Origin: Paenibacillus silvisoli
GTDB taxonomy: Bacteria > Bacillota > Bacilli > Paenibacillales > Paenibacillaceae
Length of the DNA stretch: 64,000 nucleotides
Direction: 5' to 3'
Assembly: GCF_030866765.1 (NCBI RefSeq)
Contig: NZ_CP133017.1
Coordinates: 5,484,501 to 5,548,500 of the forward strand
The notes under the pieces: generated by a model
Database searches by the model: none
What the model was told of the DNA's origin: nothing
Seen by the model: only the letters and a program-made list of their open reading frames with translations
Shown: piece after piece, positions 17,455 through 27,083 of the stretch
Numbering within the stretch: position 1 is the stretch's first letter
Layout of the letters: each line of letters starts with the position of its first letter
Translations under genes and position numbers: made by a program

Positions 17455-17510
17455 GAAGAGCTGCCCGATCGACGGTCCTGATTCGACTGTCGCGGCGCAG
17501 CTCTTTTTTT
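17455..17510. terminator. Bidirectional terminator between two HAD genes
   Basis: GAAGAGCTGC (17455-17464) pairs with GCAGCTCTT (17497-17505), with T runs on the plus side and AAAAAG on the other. It ends at the stop codon of the convergent gene. Confidence 0.85.
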
Positions 17511-18162
17511 ATAACAGTTCGTCCAGAAACTCTTGTACGCGCGTAAAAACGCGATCCGGGGGCGTTTCGAACGTAGCGCTTTGATAAGTAGACAGCCATT
17601 GCACGCCGTAGGTGCGAAGGCCGGCCGTTTTTCCCGCCTTGATGTCGGCGTTGCTGTCGCCTAGGAACACGGCTTCTTCTTTGTCCGCTTGAAGCAGCTC
17701 CAGCGCTTTTTCGACGCCTTCCGGATGAGGCTTTGGCCGCTCCACGTCATCGCCGGTGATCGATACCTCCCAATAATCGGACAGCTGCAGCGCTGCCGAC
17801 GAGATTTCGAACCCTTTCCTGCTCTTGCCGGTGACGACGCCGATCCGGATGCCCCGCGACTTCAAGGTTTGGAGAAGCTGGCTGATATCTTGATTGTTCT
17901 GCCGCTCATCGAAGTGCCCGCTTTCATAGATGTCATAGTAATCTTGCACGGCTTGCTCGATGGCCGCGGTATTCCGTAAATTCCGCGCAATGATGTCATC
18001 CTCCGTCGGTCCGAACATGGCGACGATTTCTTCTTCGGTCACGCTGCGGTTATCGTACTTCAGAAAAACCGCCTTGAACGCTTTGAACGACAAAGGCAGC
18101 GTATCCGCGAGCGTACCGTCAAAATCAAACAGCACCGTTCGTATTGGCCTGATCACAATCAC
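17509..18162 (-). CDS. HAD-superfamily phosphatase (PpaX/Gph-like)
   Basis: The 217-residue HAD-IA protein shows the nucleophile motif VLFDFDGTLADT (Asp13, Asp15), motif II VVTGKSRKG, and motif IV FLGDSNADIKAGKTAG. Length and cap pattern resemble phosphoglycolate phosphatase or pyrophosphatase PpaX; the substrate is uncertain. The start is GTG, either 18162 or the in-frame GTG two codons later, with AGGAGAGGAGC just upstream. Confidence 0.85.
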   Translation of the reverse strand: MIVIRPIRTVLFDFDGTLADTLPLSFKAFKAVFLKYDNRSVTEEEIVAMFGPTEDDIIARNLRNTAAIEQAVQDYYDIYESGHFDERQNNQDISQLLQTLKSRGIRIGVVTGKSRKGFEISSAALQLSDYWEVSITGDDVERPKPHPEGVEKALELLQADKEEAVFLGDSNADIKAGKTAGLRTYGVQWLSTYQSATFETPPDRVFTRVQEFLDELL

Positions 18163-18245
18163 GCTCCTCTCCTACGATAGCTATAGGGACAGTATATCAG
18201 CCGTTGGTTGGAACTGTCTTCCAGAATTACGCAATTACGAAGCCT

Positions 18246-19322
18246 CTACACGGTAAAATACGTTCCAGCCGCAAGCATGACCGATGCGATGAGCATCGCG
18301 GCCAGCGGCTTCGCGACCGCTTTGCCGCTGCTGCGCAGGTCGACATTGAGCCCCAGCCCGACCATCGCCATCGTCAGCAGAAACGTCGTTACGACCGTTA
18401 TTCCGTTCATGACGGAAGGCGCTGCTTGCAGGAACGATTGCCCGGCTGCGCTGCTCCCGAGCGCGCTCATTGCGGCGAAGCCGAGCAGAAACCACGGAAG
18501 CTGCAGCTTGCCCGCGCTGGCGCCGGGTTCCGGCTCGCCGCCAGCTGCGGCCGTACGCCGCGCGATCCGCCGCTGCGCCATAATCAGCACGAGGCTTAGC
18601 GGCACGAGCAGAAACACGCGGCCAAGCTTCGCGAGCAGCGCCGCGGCCAGCGCATCCTCGCCGGCGGGGGCAGCCGCCAGCGCGACATGCGCGATTTCGT
18701 GCAAGCTCGTCCCGGACCAGACGCCATACTGCAGCTCCGTCAGCGCGAGCACCGGCCGAAGCAGCGTGTATCCGATCGCGAACAGCGTGCCCGTAAGCGC
18801 GATGAGCCCCACGCTTACGGCTGTATCCTCCTCCTTGCTGCGGAGAATCGGCGATACGGCCGCAATGGCCGCGGCGCCGCAGATCGCGGTTCCGATGCCA
18901 AGCAGCAGCGATAGCTTCAGGTCTGCTTTCAGCCATTTGGCCAGCAGCATCGTGCAGCCAATGGCGAATACGGCAGCCGCGAAGTCGCGCACGAGCATCG
19001 AGGGCCCGTCTTGAAACACTTGCAGAACATTGAGCTTTAGCCCGTACAGGATGATCGCGAGCCGCAGCAGCGTTTTACCGGAAAAAGCGATCCCCGCTCG
19101 AAGCGTCTGCGGATATCCCCAAATTTGCCTATAAATGACCGCGAGCAAAATGGCGCAAGCCATCTGTCCCGCATAATGAAGCCCCGGCAGCTGTGCCAAG
19201 CCATAGCCGGCCGCCGCCAGCAGTAACGTAAATCCGATTCCGCCCGCCAAGCCTCCGCTAGCAGGCTTAATCGCCCGCACATAAGGCGCAAGCGGCTTGA
19301 TCGTCGTTTGTTGCATTGCCAT
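18246..19322 (-). CDS. yeiH: YeiH-family putative sulfate/sulfite exporter (UPF0324)
   Basis: This 358-residue integral membrane protein has about ten hydrophobic segments. Conserved YeiH-family stretches include LRLAIILYGLKLN, LLLGIGTAICGAAAIAA and GVWSGTSLHEIAHV. The family is annotated as putative sulfate or sulfonate-related transporters; function is not proven. The ATG follows AAGGTGG. It has no operon partner and lies about 1.6 kb from the sulfate importer operon, which may hint at a shared sulfur theme. Confidence 0.85.
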   Translation of the reverse strand: MAMQQTTIKPLAPYVRAIKPASGGLAGGIGFTLLLAAAGYGLAQLPGLHYAGQMACAILLAVIYRQIWGYPQTLRAGIAFSGKTLLRLAIILYGLKLNVLQVFQDGPSMLVRDFAAAVFAIGCTMLLAKWLKADLKLSLLLGIGTAICGAAAIAAVSPILRSKEEDTAVSVGLIALTGTLFAIGYTLLRPVLALTELQYGVWSGTSLHEIAHVALAAAPAGEDALAAALLAKLGRVFLLVPLSLVLIMAQRRIARRTAAAGGEPEPGASAGKLQLPWFLLGFAAMSALGSSAAGQSFLQAAPSVMNGITVVTTFLLTMAMVGLGLNVDLRSSGKAVAKPLAAMLIASVMLAAGTYFTV

Positions 19323-19523
19323 AGTCAGTCCGCCACCTTCAACCCTTTTTCATGGTTTTCATTATACGTGGCGGTCGTTCATAAGAGAAATCAATCATAA
19401 TGATGAAATGAATAAAAGAATATTATGCTACATCCCTGCTTCTCATCGTTACCGATTTGTTACGACTAACCGCAGCGATCCTTCTATACTATGGTCTGTA
19501 AGCTACACATGGAGGGATTAGGA

Positions 19524-20633
19524 ATGAATAGAAGTAAACAGTCGATCAAACGGATAACCGCGCTAGGAGCCGCATGCACGCTCCTGCTTACCCTTTCGGC
19601 GCCGCTGGCCAACGCGGCCGCAGCCGACCAAGTCCAAGTCACGCCGATCAGCGCCGCTGTACAGCAGGCAGGCGTAGTGGAGCTTACCACGAAAACCGTC
19701 ACCGAAAAGTCGGACGTTCTCGATGCGGAGCTCCACATTCCCGTTATCAGCGGACTTCAAGACACCGCCTATGAAGCTTCGCTGAATGCCAAAATCGCCA
19801 AGAAGGCAACCGATTCGCTGGAAGCACTGAAAAAACAAGCCAAGGACGACGAGGCATCCGCCGATGGCGTCTACGAATTTCGGAAGTACGAGATGAAAGT
19901 CGAATTCAAGCTAATCAGCGATGGCAGCGCCGCAAGCGGTAACGTGCTTTCCTTCAAAGTCCTGACATACTTCTATACGGGCGGCGCTCATGGCGGCACG
20001 CTGATCGATGCCTACAATGTACGCAATGCGGCCCACGCTTCGGCGGTTACGCTGAACGAGCTGTTCGGCACCTCGTACAAGGGCGTCATCAACAAGGCTG
20101 TTCAAGCGGAAATCCGTGCGCATCAAGATCTTTACTTCGAGGATACGTTTAAGACGATCGCGGACAACCAGCCTTTCTATATTCAGAAAGGGAAGGCCGT
20201 CATCATTTTCCATGAATATGAGATCGCGCCTTATGCAAGCGGTTCGCCGGAAATCGCCGTAGCGCTCCCATCGAAGACTGCGCCTGCACCGAGCACGCTT
20301 GCCGGCTTTTCGATCATGATGAACGGCAGCACGTTGAGCGGCGCCAAGCTTTATGCAGACCGTAACGGCATCGTCATGGCGCCGCTTCGCTCGGTTACGG
20401 CCAAGCTGGGCTACACCTTGAACTGGCATGCCGGCCAGATCACGCTTCTTAAAGGGAAGCAAAGCGTGGCCTTTCAAGCGGGCAAAGACGCTTATATCGC
20501 TGGCGGAAAACCAGTCAAGCTCGGCGCCGCTCCCGTCGTGAAAGGCGGTACGCTGTATGTGCCGCTGTCCTTCTTCTCCAAGGTGCTCGGCGCTGCGGTG
20601 ACGTACACGAAGGATTCGGTCCTCATCCAATAA
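19524..20633 (+). CDS. Secreted DUF4163/DUF3298 protein with C-terminal stalk domain
   Basis: The 369-residue exported protein has a signal peptide ending near ANAAAA. A DUF4163-like region follows (VVELTTKTVTEKSDVLDAELHIPVISGLQD), then a DUF3298 segment (YFYTGGAHGGTLIDAYNV, then EYEIAPYASGSPEIAVALPS). Residues about 265-369 are a copper-amine-oxidase N-terminal-like domain (MAPLRSVTAKLGYTLNW and LYVPLSFFSKVLGA). It may be an envelope-associated RsiV-like ligand-binding module, which is inference. The ATG at 19524 follows GGAGGGATTAG; an earlier in-frame start at 19491 lacks a ribosome binding site. Confidence 0.85.
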   Translation: MNRSKQSIKRITALGAACTLLLTLSAPLANAAAADQVQVTPISAAVQQAGVVELTTKTVTEKSDVLDAELHIPVISGLQDTAYEASLNAKIAKKATDSLEALKKQAKDDEASADGVYEFRKYEMKVEFKLISDGSAASGNVLSFKVLTYFYTGGAHGGTLIDAYNVRNAAHASAVTLNELFGTSYKGVINKAVQAEIRAHQDLYFEDTFKTIADNQPFYIQKGKAVIIFHEYEIAPYASGSPEIAVALPSKTAPAPSTLAGFSIMMNGSTLSGAKLYADRNGIVMAPLRSVTAKLGYTLNWHAGQITLLKGKQSVAFQAGKDAYIAGGKPVKLGAAPVVKGGTLYVPLSFFSKVLGAAVTYTKDSVLIQ

Positions 20634-20652
20634 CGGCGGGTTGCCCCGGTTC

Positions 20653-20835
20653 TAACGAATCGTATAGCGCTTATTTGCCCAAAACTGGCTCATTTTCACT
20701 TCTAACGAACTCCAGCGACGCTATTTGCTCGAAATCCAGCAAATTGGCTCAATTGAGGGCCGAATAACGCTTCTGGAGTTCGTTACATTCCGAAAAGCCT
20801 CATTTTGCTCGAAATAAGCGCTCCTGAGTTCGTTA
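20653..20835. repeat. Four 23-bp repeat units in two direct and two inverted copies
   Basis: Related 23-bp units beginning TAACGAA occur at 20653-20675 and 20703-20725 (plus orientation) and at 20763-20785 and 20813-20835 (inverted, ending TTCGTTA). The spacing within each pair is exactly 50 bp. TTGCTCGAAAT is shared on both sides of the symmetry centre. The array fills most of the 308-bp gene-free gap between the stalk-domain gene and the sulfate operon and could fold into one long imperfect hairpin. Confidence 0.8.
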
Positions 20836-20887
20836 GCCATCCTCCGCGTCTACGGCTGTGCCGCTAACGACTAGTCATCATCAACAT

Positions 20888-20942
20888 AAAAAGGTCAAGT
20901 TCCCAAAGGAGCGGCTGCTCCTCCAAGAACTTGACCTTTTAT
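20888..20942. terminator. Strong terminator of the sulfate transport operon
   Basis: AAAAGGTCAAGTTC pairs perfectly with GAACTTGACCTTTT, and an inner GGAGC/GCTCC stem extends it. T tracts occur on both strands, so it can serve both directions. Confidence 0.9.
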
Positions 20943-22015
20943 TATAAACCTGCCAGCACCTGATACCATACGCCCTTCGGCGAGTACAGCAGCTCGCGAA
21001 CCTCCGCCCATCCGCCGAGATAGCTGATGCCGAACAGGTCCTCCGGCGCCTTGAAGCTGCCTTTGACCTCTTCCATGACCTTCTCGTTCACCGGTCGGAA
21101 GCCGTTGTCGGCAAAAATCCGCTGCGCTTCCTCGCTGAACAAGTATGCCAGCAGCGCCTCCGCGGCTTTGCGCGTGCCGTGCTTGTCGACATTGACGTCG
21201 ACGATCGCTGCCGGGTTCTCAATCAGGATCGTCGACTTCGGCACGACGATCTCATACTTGATGCCCTTCTTGATCCGCGCCAGCAGCTCGTTCTCGTACG
21301 TGACGATGACGTCGCCGACGCCGTATTCGAAGGCCGCCATCGACGCGCGGCCGCTCTTATCCAGCGATTCCACATTTTCGTGAATGCGCTCGAGGAACGC
21401 TTTGGCATAGGCGGGATCCTTCTTGCCGGTCTTCGCTTCCGACTCCTTGAGTCCCGCGCCGTACATCGCGTTAATGTCCCACTGCGCGCCGCCGGACGTC
21501 TTCGGATTCGGATAGAGCACCTTAATGCCTTCACGGGTTAGATCCGACCAATCGTGAATGCCCTTCGGATTGCCTTCCCGCGTGCCCATTACGGCAATCG
21601 AGCGCGTAATCATGCCGCCGCTGCCGACCTTCCGCCAGTCGCTCGTAATGAAGCCCGCCTTCTCGATTTTCTCGATGTCGGTTTCCATCGCAAGCGCCGC
21701 GATATCCGCCTCGAAGCCGCCAGCGATCGCTCGCGCCTGGGTGCCGGACGCTTCATACGATTCCTGAAACGTAATCTTCTGCCCCGTCTCCGCCTTCCAC
21801 TTCGCCGCGAATTTCGGCAGCAGCACGTCGAAGGCGTCCTTGGCTACGGAGTAAGCGCCGATAACGAGCGTCAGATCGCCTTTTGCGGCAGCTGCGGGCT
21901 GGTTCCCTCCGCTGCCGGTATCTGCATCGTTGCCGCACGCGGAAGCGATTAGAAGCGCAGCCGCCATGAACGCAGTCGCAGTAATACGCCAACCTTTTGT
22001 AAGGAATGATTTCAT
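20942..22015 (-). CDS. sbp: Sulfate ABC transporter substrate-binding lipoprotein
   Basis: The 357-residue protein has a lipoprotein signal (lipobox IASAC) and the sulfate/thiosulfate-binding fold: QESYEASGTQARAIAGGFEADIAAL, then PNPKTSGGAQWDINAMYG, then ALLAYLFSEEAQRIFADNGFRPV. It captures sulfate outside the membrane for the CysTWA importer encoded just upstream in the operon. I chose the ATG at 22013-22015; a TTG four codons earlier is too close to the weak AAAGAAAG ribosome binding site. It is the last gene of the operon, whereas the binding protein is often first. Confidence 0.9.
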   Translation of the reverse strand: MKSFLTKGWRITATAFMAAALLIASACGNDADTGSGGNQPAAAAKGDLTLVIGAYSVAKDAFDVLLPKFAAKWKAETGQKITFQESYEASGTQARAIAGGFEADIAALAMETDIEKIEKAGFITSDWRKVGSGGMITRSIAVMGTREGNPKGIHDWSDLTREGIKVLYPNPKTSGGAQWDINAMYGAGLKESEAKTGKKDPAYAKAFLERIHENVESLDKSGRASMAAFEYGVGDVIVTYENELLARIKKGIKYEIVVPKSTILIENPAAIVDVNVDKHGTRKAAEALLAYLFSEEAQRIFADNGFRPVNEKVMEEVKGSFKAPEDLFGISYLGGWAEVRELLYSPKGVWYQVLAGL

Positions 22016-22049
22016 GTATGCACACAACGCTTTCTTTTTGGCAAGATAG

Positions 22050-23114
22050 TTAAATATGCATCGGCATCGGGTCTTCTTTCAGCTTGTTCTCCATGATCCA
22101 TGTGTCGTTGTCGTTAAACAAGTACGCGCGGTGAATGAGTACGCTGATCTCTTCGCCCGGCTGCAGCACATCCTTCTCCAAGGAACGATACGTTATGAGC
22201 TTGATATCGCCGACGACGACCTCCACCATCCATTCGCTGCCGCGGAAATGCAGATGCTTGACCTTGCCCGGCACCGTAGCGGAAGCAAGGCGGAATTCGT
22301 GGCGCTTGCCGATCTCGATATATTCCGGACGAATGAGCGCTTTCGTGCCCGGCCAATTTTTCGCTTCCTCGAAGCCTCTCAGCAGCTCCACCTTGTCCAC
22401 GATCGTCGACTCGCCGATGAAGCTAGCCACGAATTGCGTTTGCGGGCTTTTATAAATATCCCAAGGCGTCCCCTTCTGTTCCAGGCGGCCTTTGTTAATG
22501 ATCATAATTTCGTCCGCCACTTCGATCGCTTCATCCTGGTCATGCGTAACGAAGATCGACGTAATGCCGAGCCGCTCGATCATTTCCTTCAGCCAAGTCC
22601 GAAGCTCGGTACGGATCTTCGCGTCGATCGCCGCAAACGGTTCATCCAGCAGCAGCAGCTGCGGCTCCGGGGCTAATGCCCGGGCGAAAGCGACGCGCTG
22701 GCGCTGACCGCCGGAAAGCTGATGCGGATAGCGATGCTCGAAGCCTTTCAGACCCGTCAGCTCGAGCAGCGACATGACTTTCTCGCGAATGGCATCTTTT
22801 GCAACCTTCTTGACCTTGAGGCCGAACGCCACGTTGTCGTAGACGGTCATATGCTTGAACAGCGCATAGTTCTGGAACACGAAGCCGATGCCGCGCTCCT
22901 GCGGCGGCAGGTCGTTAACCCGCTTGCCGTGAAAAATAATATCGCCGGACGATGGCGACTCCAAACCGGCCAGCATCCGAAGAATCGACGTTTTGCCGCC
23001 GCCGCTCGGGCCGAGCAGGCCGATCAGCTGGCCTTTGCCGATTTCGAAACTGACGTCGCGTACCGCTTGAAAATCGCCGAACTGTTTATTTAAACCGCGC
23101 ACCTCGATATGCAT
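22050..23114 (-). CDS. cysA: Sulfate ABC transporter ATP-binding protein
   Basis: The 354-residue ATPase has Walker A GPSGGGKT (35-42), signature LSGGQ (133-137), Walker B LLLLDEP (153-159), the H-loop in VTHDQDEA, and a C-terminal TOBE-like domain. It powers the CysT-CysW channel. The gene starts 3 bp after the cysW stop, with AAAGGAAGTG upstream, so translation is probably coupled. Confidence 0.93.
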   Translation of the reverse strand: MHIEVRGLNKQFGDFQAVRDVSFEIGKGQLIGLLGPSGGGKTSILRMLAGLESPSSGDIIFHGKRVNDLPPQERGIGFVFQNYALFKHMTVYDNVAFGLKVKKVAKDAIREKVMSLLELTGLKGFEHRYPHQLSGGQRQRVAFARALAPEPQLLLLDEPFAAIDAKIRTELRTWLKEMIERLGITSIFVTHDQDEAIEVADEIMIINKGRLEQKGTPWDIYKSPQTQFVASFIGESTIVDKVELLRGFEEAKNWPGTKALIRPEYIEIGKRHEFRLASATVPGKVKHLHFRGSEWMVEVVVGDIKLITYRSLEKDVLQPGEEISVLIHRAYLFNDNDTWIMENKLKEDPMPMHI

Positions 23115-23117
23115 CGT

Positions 23118-23915
23118 TTAATGCACTTCCTTTCTCTTCTTCGCCCATTCCATGAGCAGCAGCAGCCCTACGGAGAAGGCCGCCAGCACCAGCGCCACGC
23201 TGCTCGCCGCGGTTACGTTGAAATTCTCGACATCCTGATAAACGAGCGTTGTCGCCGTTTGCGTCTTGTTCATAATATTGCCTGAAACGACCAATACCGC
23301 GCCGAATTCGCCAAGCGATCTTGCGACCGTCAGGACGACGCCGTAGATGACGCCCCAGCGGATGGACGGCCAAGTGACTTTCCAGAAGGTGTACCAGGAG
23401 TAAGCGCCAAGCGTCGACGCCGCCTCTTCCTGCTGGGAGCCGATTTCCTGCAGCACCGGCATCACCTCGCGCACCATAAGCGGGAAGGTGACGAAGAGCG
23501 TAGCCAAAATCATCCCCGGCAGCGCATACACCACTTTAAATCCGATATCTTCAAAGAACGTGCCGAACACCGAGTTCGGTCCGAGAATCAAAACGATCAT
23601 GAGGCCGCCGATAACCGGCGACACCGCGAACGGAAGGTCGACGATGCTGTTCATCAGCCCTTTAAGCCGGTTGCTGAGCCAAGTGCCCCGCACCAGATAA
23701 AGCGCGAGCATGACGCCGAAGAGCGTGTTCAACAGCGTGACGACGACGACGATAATGCCGGTCATCATGAGCGCGTGCAGCGATTGCTTGCGCGACAATG
23801 CCTCGACGAAGCCGCTCCAGCCCTCTTCCCACGAGCCGGTAAATATTTTGACGAGCGGTGCGATCAATAAAATCAAAAATACGGCGTATGTCAGCGTAAT
23901 CCATAGTCTTCTCAT
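23118..23915 (-). CDS. cysW: Sulfate ABC transporter permease CysW
   Basis: The 265-residue permease has about six membrane segments and the EAA loop EIGSQQEEAASTLGAYSWYTFWKVTWP that contacts the ATPase. I chose the ATG at 23913-23915, preceded by GAGGAGG, over a longer reading to 23954. The ATG overlaps the cysT stop as ATGA, typical of coupled permease genes. Confidence 0.92.
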   Translation of the reverse strand: MRRLWITLTYAVFLILLIAPLVKIFTGSWEEGWSGFVEALSRKQSLHALMMTGIIVVVVTLLNTLFGVMLALYLVRGTWLSNRLKGLMNSIVDLPFAVSPVIGGLMIVLILGPNSVFGTFFEDIGFKVVYALPGMILATLFVTFPLMVREVMPVLQEIGSQQEEAASTLGAYSWYTFWKVTWPSIRWGVIYGVVLTVARSLGEFGAVLVVSGNIMNKTQTATTLVYQDVENFNVTAASSVALVLAAFSVGLLLLMEWAKKRKEVH

Positions 23916-24727
23916 TTGCCGTGCCTCCTCGATTGGACGAGGTTGACAGCCCACAAAATGATGAACGACAGCGTCAGCAGCAGCACGGATACGGCCGCGG
24001 CGCCTTGCGCGTTATCGCTTTCAATCTCTCCGAAAATATAAACGGCCGCGATCAGCGTCTTCCCCGGAATATTGCCCGCTACCAGTACGACGGCGCCGAA
24101 TTCGGCGAGCGCGCGGGAGAAGGCCAGCATTGCCCCGCTCAGAATACCCGGCAGCATCGACGGGAAAATCACTTGGAAGAAGGTTCTCGCCTTCGACGCG
24201 CCGAGCGTGTACGAAGCTTCTTCTTCCGACTTGTCCAGCTCCTCAAGCAGCGGCTGCACGCCGCGAATGACGAACGGGAACGTTACGAATACCATGGCTA
24301 CGATAATGGCCGGCTCATGAAATACGATCTGAAAGCCCAGCTTCTCGGCGATACCGCCGGCAAAGCTGTTCGGGCCAAGCAGCAGCAATATCATCAATCC
24401 CCCGACGGCAGTCGGCAGCGCGAACGGCAAATCAACCAAACTATTCAAAATTCTTCGCCCCGGAAAACGGTAGCGGATAAGGACCCAACCGATCATCGTT
24501 CCCAGCACCACATTGATCAGCGCTGCGATCACGGATAGCTTGACGGTTAACAGCACGGCCTTCCACGCCAGCGGGTCCGTGATGCTCTCCCAGAAGGGCA
24601 GCCAGCCCAGCTTGAAGGACTGCGAGTAGATTCCGATAATCGGCAAGACGATAAGCAAGACGAAATAGAGCATAATGGTGCTGCGGAAGCCAAAGCTCCA
24701 CAGCCGGTTGCGCAAGATGATATTCAA
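23912..24727 (-). CDS. cysT: Sulfate ABC transporter permease CysT
   Basis: The 271-residue permease is the first gene of the operon cysT-cysW-cysA-sbp. The EAA loop reads LEELDKSEEEASYTLGASKARTFFQVIFPS, and six membrane segments are visible. The start is TTG (24725-24727) with AGGAGGT 9 nt upstream. The leader of about 100 bp shows no riboswitch that I recognise; control by a cysteine-responsive repressor is possible but not visible. Confidence 0.92.
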   Translation of the reverse strand: MNIILRNRLWSFGFRSTIMLYFVLLIVLPIIGIYSQSFKLGWLPFWESITDPLAWKAVLLTVKLSVIAALINVVLGTMIGWVLIRYRFPGRRILNSLVDLPFALPTAVGGLMILLLLGPNSFAGGIAEKLGFQIVFHEPAIIVAMVFVTFPFVIRGVQPLLEELDKSEEEASYTLGASKARTFFQVIFPSMLPGILSGAMLAFSRALAEFGAVVLVAGNIPGKTLIAAVYIFGEIESDNAQGAAAVSVLLLTLSFIILWAVNLVQSRRHGK

Positions 24728-24888
24728 GCTGCCTTACCTCCTGACACTTTCCTTGAGGAATCGTTTCGCGGGAGCGGAATTTCTCAATCCCCATCAAACT
24801 ACTTGGTATTAAATGTAGCAGACAGCGGCGCGTCTAGTCAATCCATATTTGCGCTTTCCCGTCCTGCAACGCTGCGCTCCTGAATGCG

Positions 24889-24925
24889 AGAAGCCCCCCG
24901 GCACAATCTATGCGGGGGGCTTCTT
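24889..24925 (-). terminator. Terminator of the pgi-yigZ transcript
   Basis: GAAGCCCCCCG pairs with CGGGGGGCTTC around ACAATCTATG, with flanking A- and T-rich sequence on either side. Confidence 0.85.
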
Positions 24926-24933
24926 TATAGGCG

Positions 24934-25566
24934 CTATTCGCCTTCGATCAAATACTTCTCTTCGCCCAGCGACAGGCTGGCCTGTCCTTGCGTCAAATCG
25001 GTGATCCAGGCGCTGAAACGATCAGCGTCCGCCGCTTCCGGCAAGCACGTAATGATAACGCGGTCGGTAAAATCCGTTCCGCCGAGTCGGACATTCCGGG
25101 CATGGAACTCGTTTTCGAGCTTGCCGTACCACGTGTAATCGACATCGACGATCACCTCGCGGTGCAGCACGTTCACGATCGGCTCCGCTGCTTCAATCGC
25201 CGCGACCGCGCCGTCGGTATATGCGCGGATCAGACCGCCGGCACCGAGCATGATGCCGCCGAAATACCGGGTAACGACGATGACGACGTTCTTGAGCCCC
25301 TGATGCTTGATGACCTCAAGAATCGGCTTGCCGGCCGTGCCGCTCGGCTCTCCGTCATCCGACTGCTTCTGAATCTCGTCCCGCTCGCCGATGACGTAAG
25401 CCGAGCAGTTGTGGTTCGCGTTCCAGTGCTGCTTCTTCAGCTCTTCGATGAACGCGATCGCTTCCGCTTCCGTCGCGACCGGCTTGCCGTAGCCGATGAA
25501 CCGCGATTTCTTGATGACGATCTCTTTGCTGGCCTGCCGGCGCAGCGTCTTGTATCTAGGCAGCAT
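24934..25566 (-). CDS. YigZ/IMPACT-family protein
   Basis: The 210-residue protein has the N-terminal UPF0029 fold (KKSRFIGYGKPVATEAEAIAFIEELKKQHWNANHNCSAYVIG), the PSGTAGKPILEVI signature and VVIVVTRYFGGIMLGAGGLIRAYTDG, then a DUF1949 C-terminal domain. E. coli YigZ is linked to dipeptidase activity, and eukaryotic IMPACT to translation control; the bacterial role is unsettled. It starts 11 bp after the pgi stop with only a weak ribosome binding site, which suggests coupling with pgi. Confidence 0.88.
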   Translation of the reverse strand: MLPRYKTLRRQASKEIVIKKSRFIGYGKPVATEAEAIAFIEELKKQHWNANHNCSAYVIGERDEIQKQSDDGEPSGTAGKPILEVIKHQGLKNVVIVVTRYFGGIMLGAGGLIRAYTDGAVAAIEAAEPIVNVLHREVIVDVDYTWYGKLENEFHARNVRLGGTDFTDRVIITCLPEAADADRFSAWITDLTQGQASLSLGEEKYLIEGE

Positions 25567-25577
25567 GGCGCCGGCAA

Positions 25578-26927
25578 TTACAGGCGAGCTTCCAGCTCAG
25601 CCTTCTCTTTCTCGTAGCCCGGTTTGCCAAGCAGCGCGAACATGTTTTTCTTGTACGCTTCTACGCCCGGCTGGTCGAACGGATTCACGCCCAGCAGGTA
25701 GCCGCTGATGCCGCACGCGATTTCGAAGAAGTACACGAGGTAACCGAACGTGTACGGCTTCATGTCCGCGATGTTCACGACAAAGTTAGGCACTTGGCCG
25801 TCCGTGTGCGCAAGCAGCGTGCCTTCGAACGCTTTTTTGTTGACGAAATCCATCGTTTGGCCGGTCAGGAAGTTCAGGCCGTCCAGATCGCCCTCATCGT
25901 GACCGATCATAATTTGCTCCGCTACGTTCTTCACTTGAATAACCGTTTCGAAGATATTGCGGTTGCCTTCTTGAATGAATTGGCCCATGGAATGAAGGTC
26001 GGTCGAGAAGTCCACCGCTGCCGGGAAAATCCCTTTGAAGTCTTTGCCTTCGCTCTCGCCGTACAGCTGTTTCCACCACTCCGAAACGAAGTGCAGCGCC
26101 GGCTCGTAGTTCACGAGAATTTCCGTTGCTTTGCCTTTGCGGTACAGCGCGTTGCGGGCTGCGGCGTATTGGTACGCCTCGTTCTCCGCCAGGTTTGGAT
26201 TGTTGTACGCTTGCTGCGCGTCCGCTGCGCCTTTCATCATCTCTTCGATGTTGATGCCTGCAGCGGCAATCGGCAGCAAGCCTACCGCCGTCAGCACGGA
26301 GTAGCGTCCGCCTACGTCGTCCGGAATGATGAAGGACTCGTAGCCTTCTTCGGTCGCCAGCTTCTTCAGCGCGCCTTTCGCGCGGTCCGTCGTTGCATAA
26401 ATCCGTTTGCGCGCTTCGGCTTTGCCGTACTTCGCTTCCAGCGCTTCGCGGAAGACGCGGAACGCGATCGCGGGCTCCGTCGTCGTACCGGATTTCGAGA
26501 TGACGTTGATCGACCAGTCGCGGCCTTCAAGCAGCTGCAGCAGGTGCGTTACGTATGTAGAGCTGATGTTGTTGCCTGCGAAAAGAACTTGAGGCGTCTT
26601 GCGCTGTTCCTTCGGAAGCAGGTTATAGAACGAATGCGAAAGCATTTCGATTGCGGCGCGCGCGCCCAGGTAGGAACCGCCGATGCCGATGACAACCAAC
26701 ACCTCGGAATCCGATTGGATTTTCGCAGCCGCTTTCTGAATGCGGGAAAACTCTTCTTTATCATAATTCGTCGGCAGGTCGATCCAGCCGAGGTAATCCG
26801 AGCCTGCGCCCGTACCTTCGCGGAGCTGGTCGTGCGCTGCGCGCACCTGCGACGCCAAATTGTCGATTTCGTGCTGGCCGATGAAGGCCAGTGCCTTGCT
26901 GTAATCAAACTGAACTGCTTTGCTCAT
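25578..26927 (-). CDS. pgi: Glucose-6-phosphate isomerase
   Basis: The 449-residue enzyme, the usual length for Firmicutes, interconverts glucose-6-phosphate and fructose-6-phosphate in glycolysis. The two family signatures are [18 protein letters not shown] and the C-terminal [16 protein letters not shown], and the [10 protein letters not shown] sugar-phosphate-binding loop is intact. GGAGGT precedes the ATG. Confidence 0.96.
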   Translation of the reverse strand: MSKAVQFDYSKALAFIGQHEIDNLASQVRAAHDQLREGTGAGSDYLGWIDLPTNYDKEEFSRIQKAAAKIQSDSEVLVVIGIGGSYLGARAAIEMLSHSFYNLLPKEQRKTPQVLFAGNNISSTYVTHLLQLLEGRDWSINVISKSGTTTEPAIAFRVFREALEAKYGKAEARKRIYATTDRAKGALKKLATEEGYESFIIPDDVGGRYSVLTAVGLLPIAAAGINIEEMMKGAADAQQAYNNPNLAENEAYQYAAARNALYRKGKATEILVNYEPALHFVSEWWKQLYGESEGKDFKGIFPAAVDFSTDLHSMGQFIQEGNRNIFETVIQVKNVAEQIMIGHDEGDLDGLNFLTGQTMDFVNKKAFEGTLLAHTDGQVPNFVVNIADMKPYTFGYLVYFFEIACGISGYLLGVNPFDQPGVEAYKKNMFALLGKPGYEKEKAELEARL

Positions 26928-27083
26928 TATTACGAACCTCCCACAAATTTTCCTGTGTACATTAGGATAAGGATAATGGATTTGCTAGGCAAAAACAAGG
27001 GATTCGGACAGCCAATACTTACGCGGTACATTTTATGATAAAATAGAAACTGGCAAAAATCGGTTTCAAGGAGATGAGAAATC

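Noticed and set aside
24728-24833. Riboswitch (S-box or T-box) ahead of the sulfate importer operon
   Set aside because: The leader is only about 100 bp and lacks the conserved core elements or a terminator.
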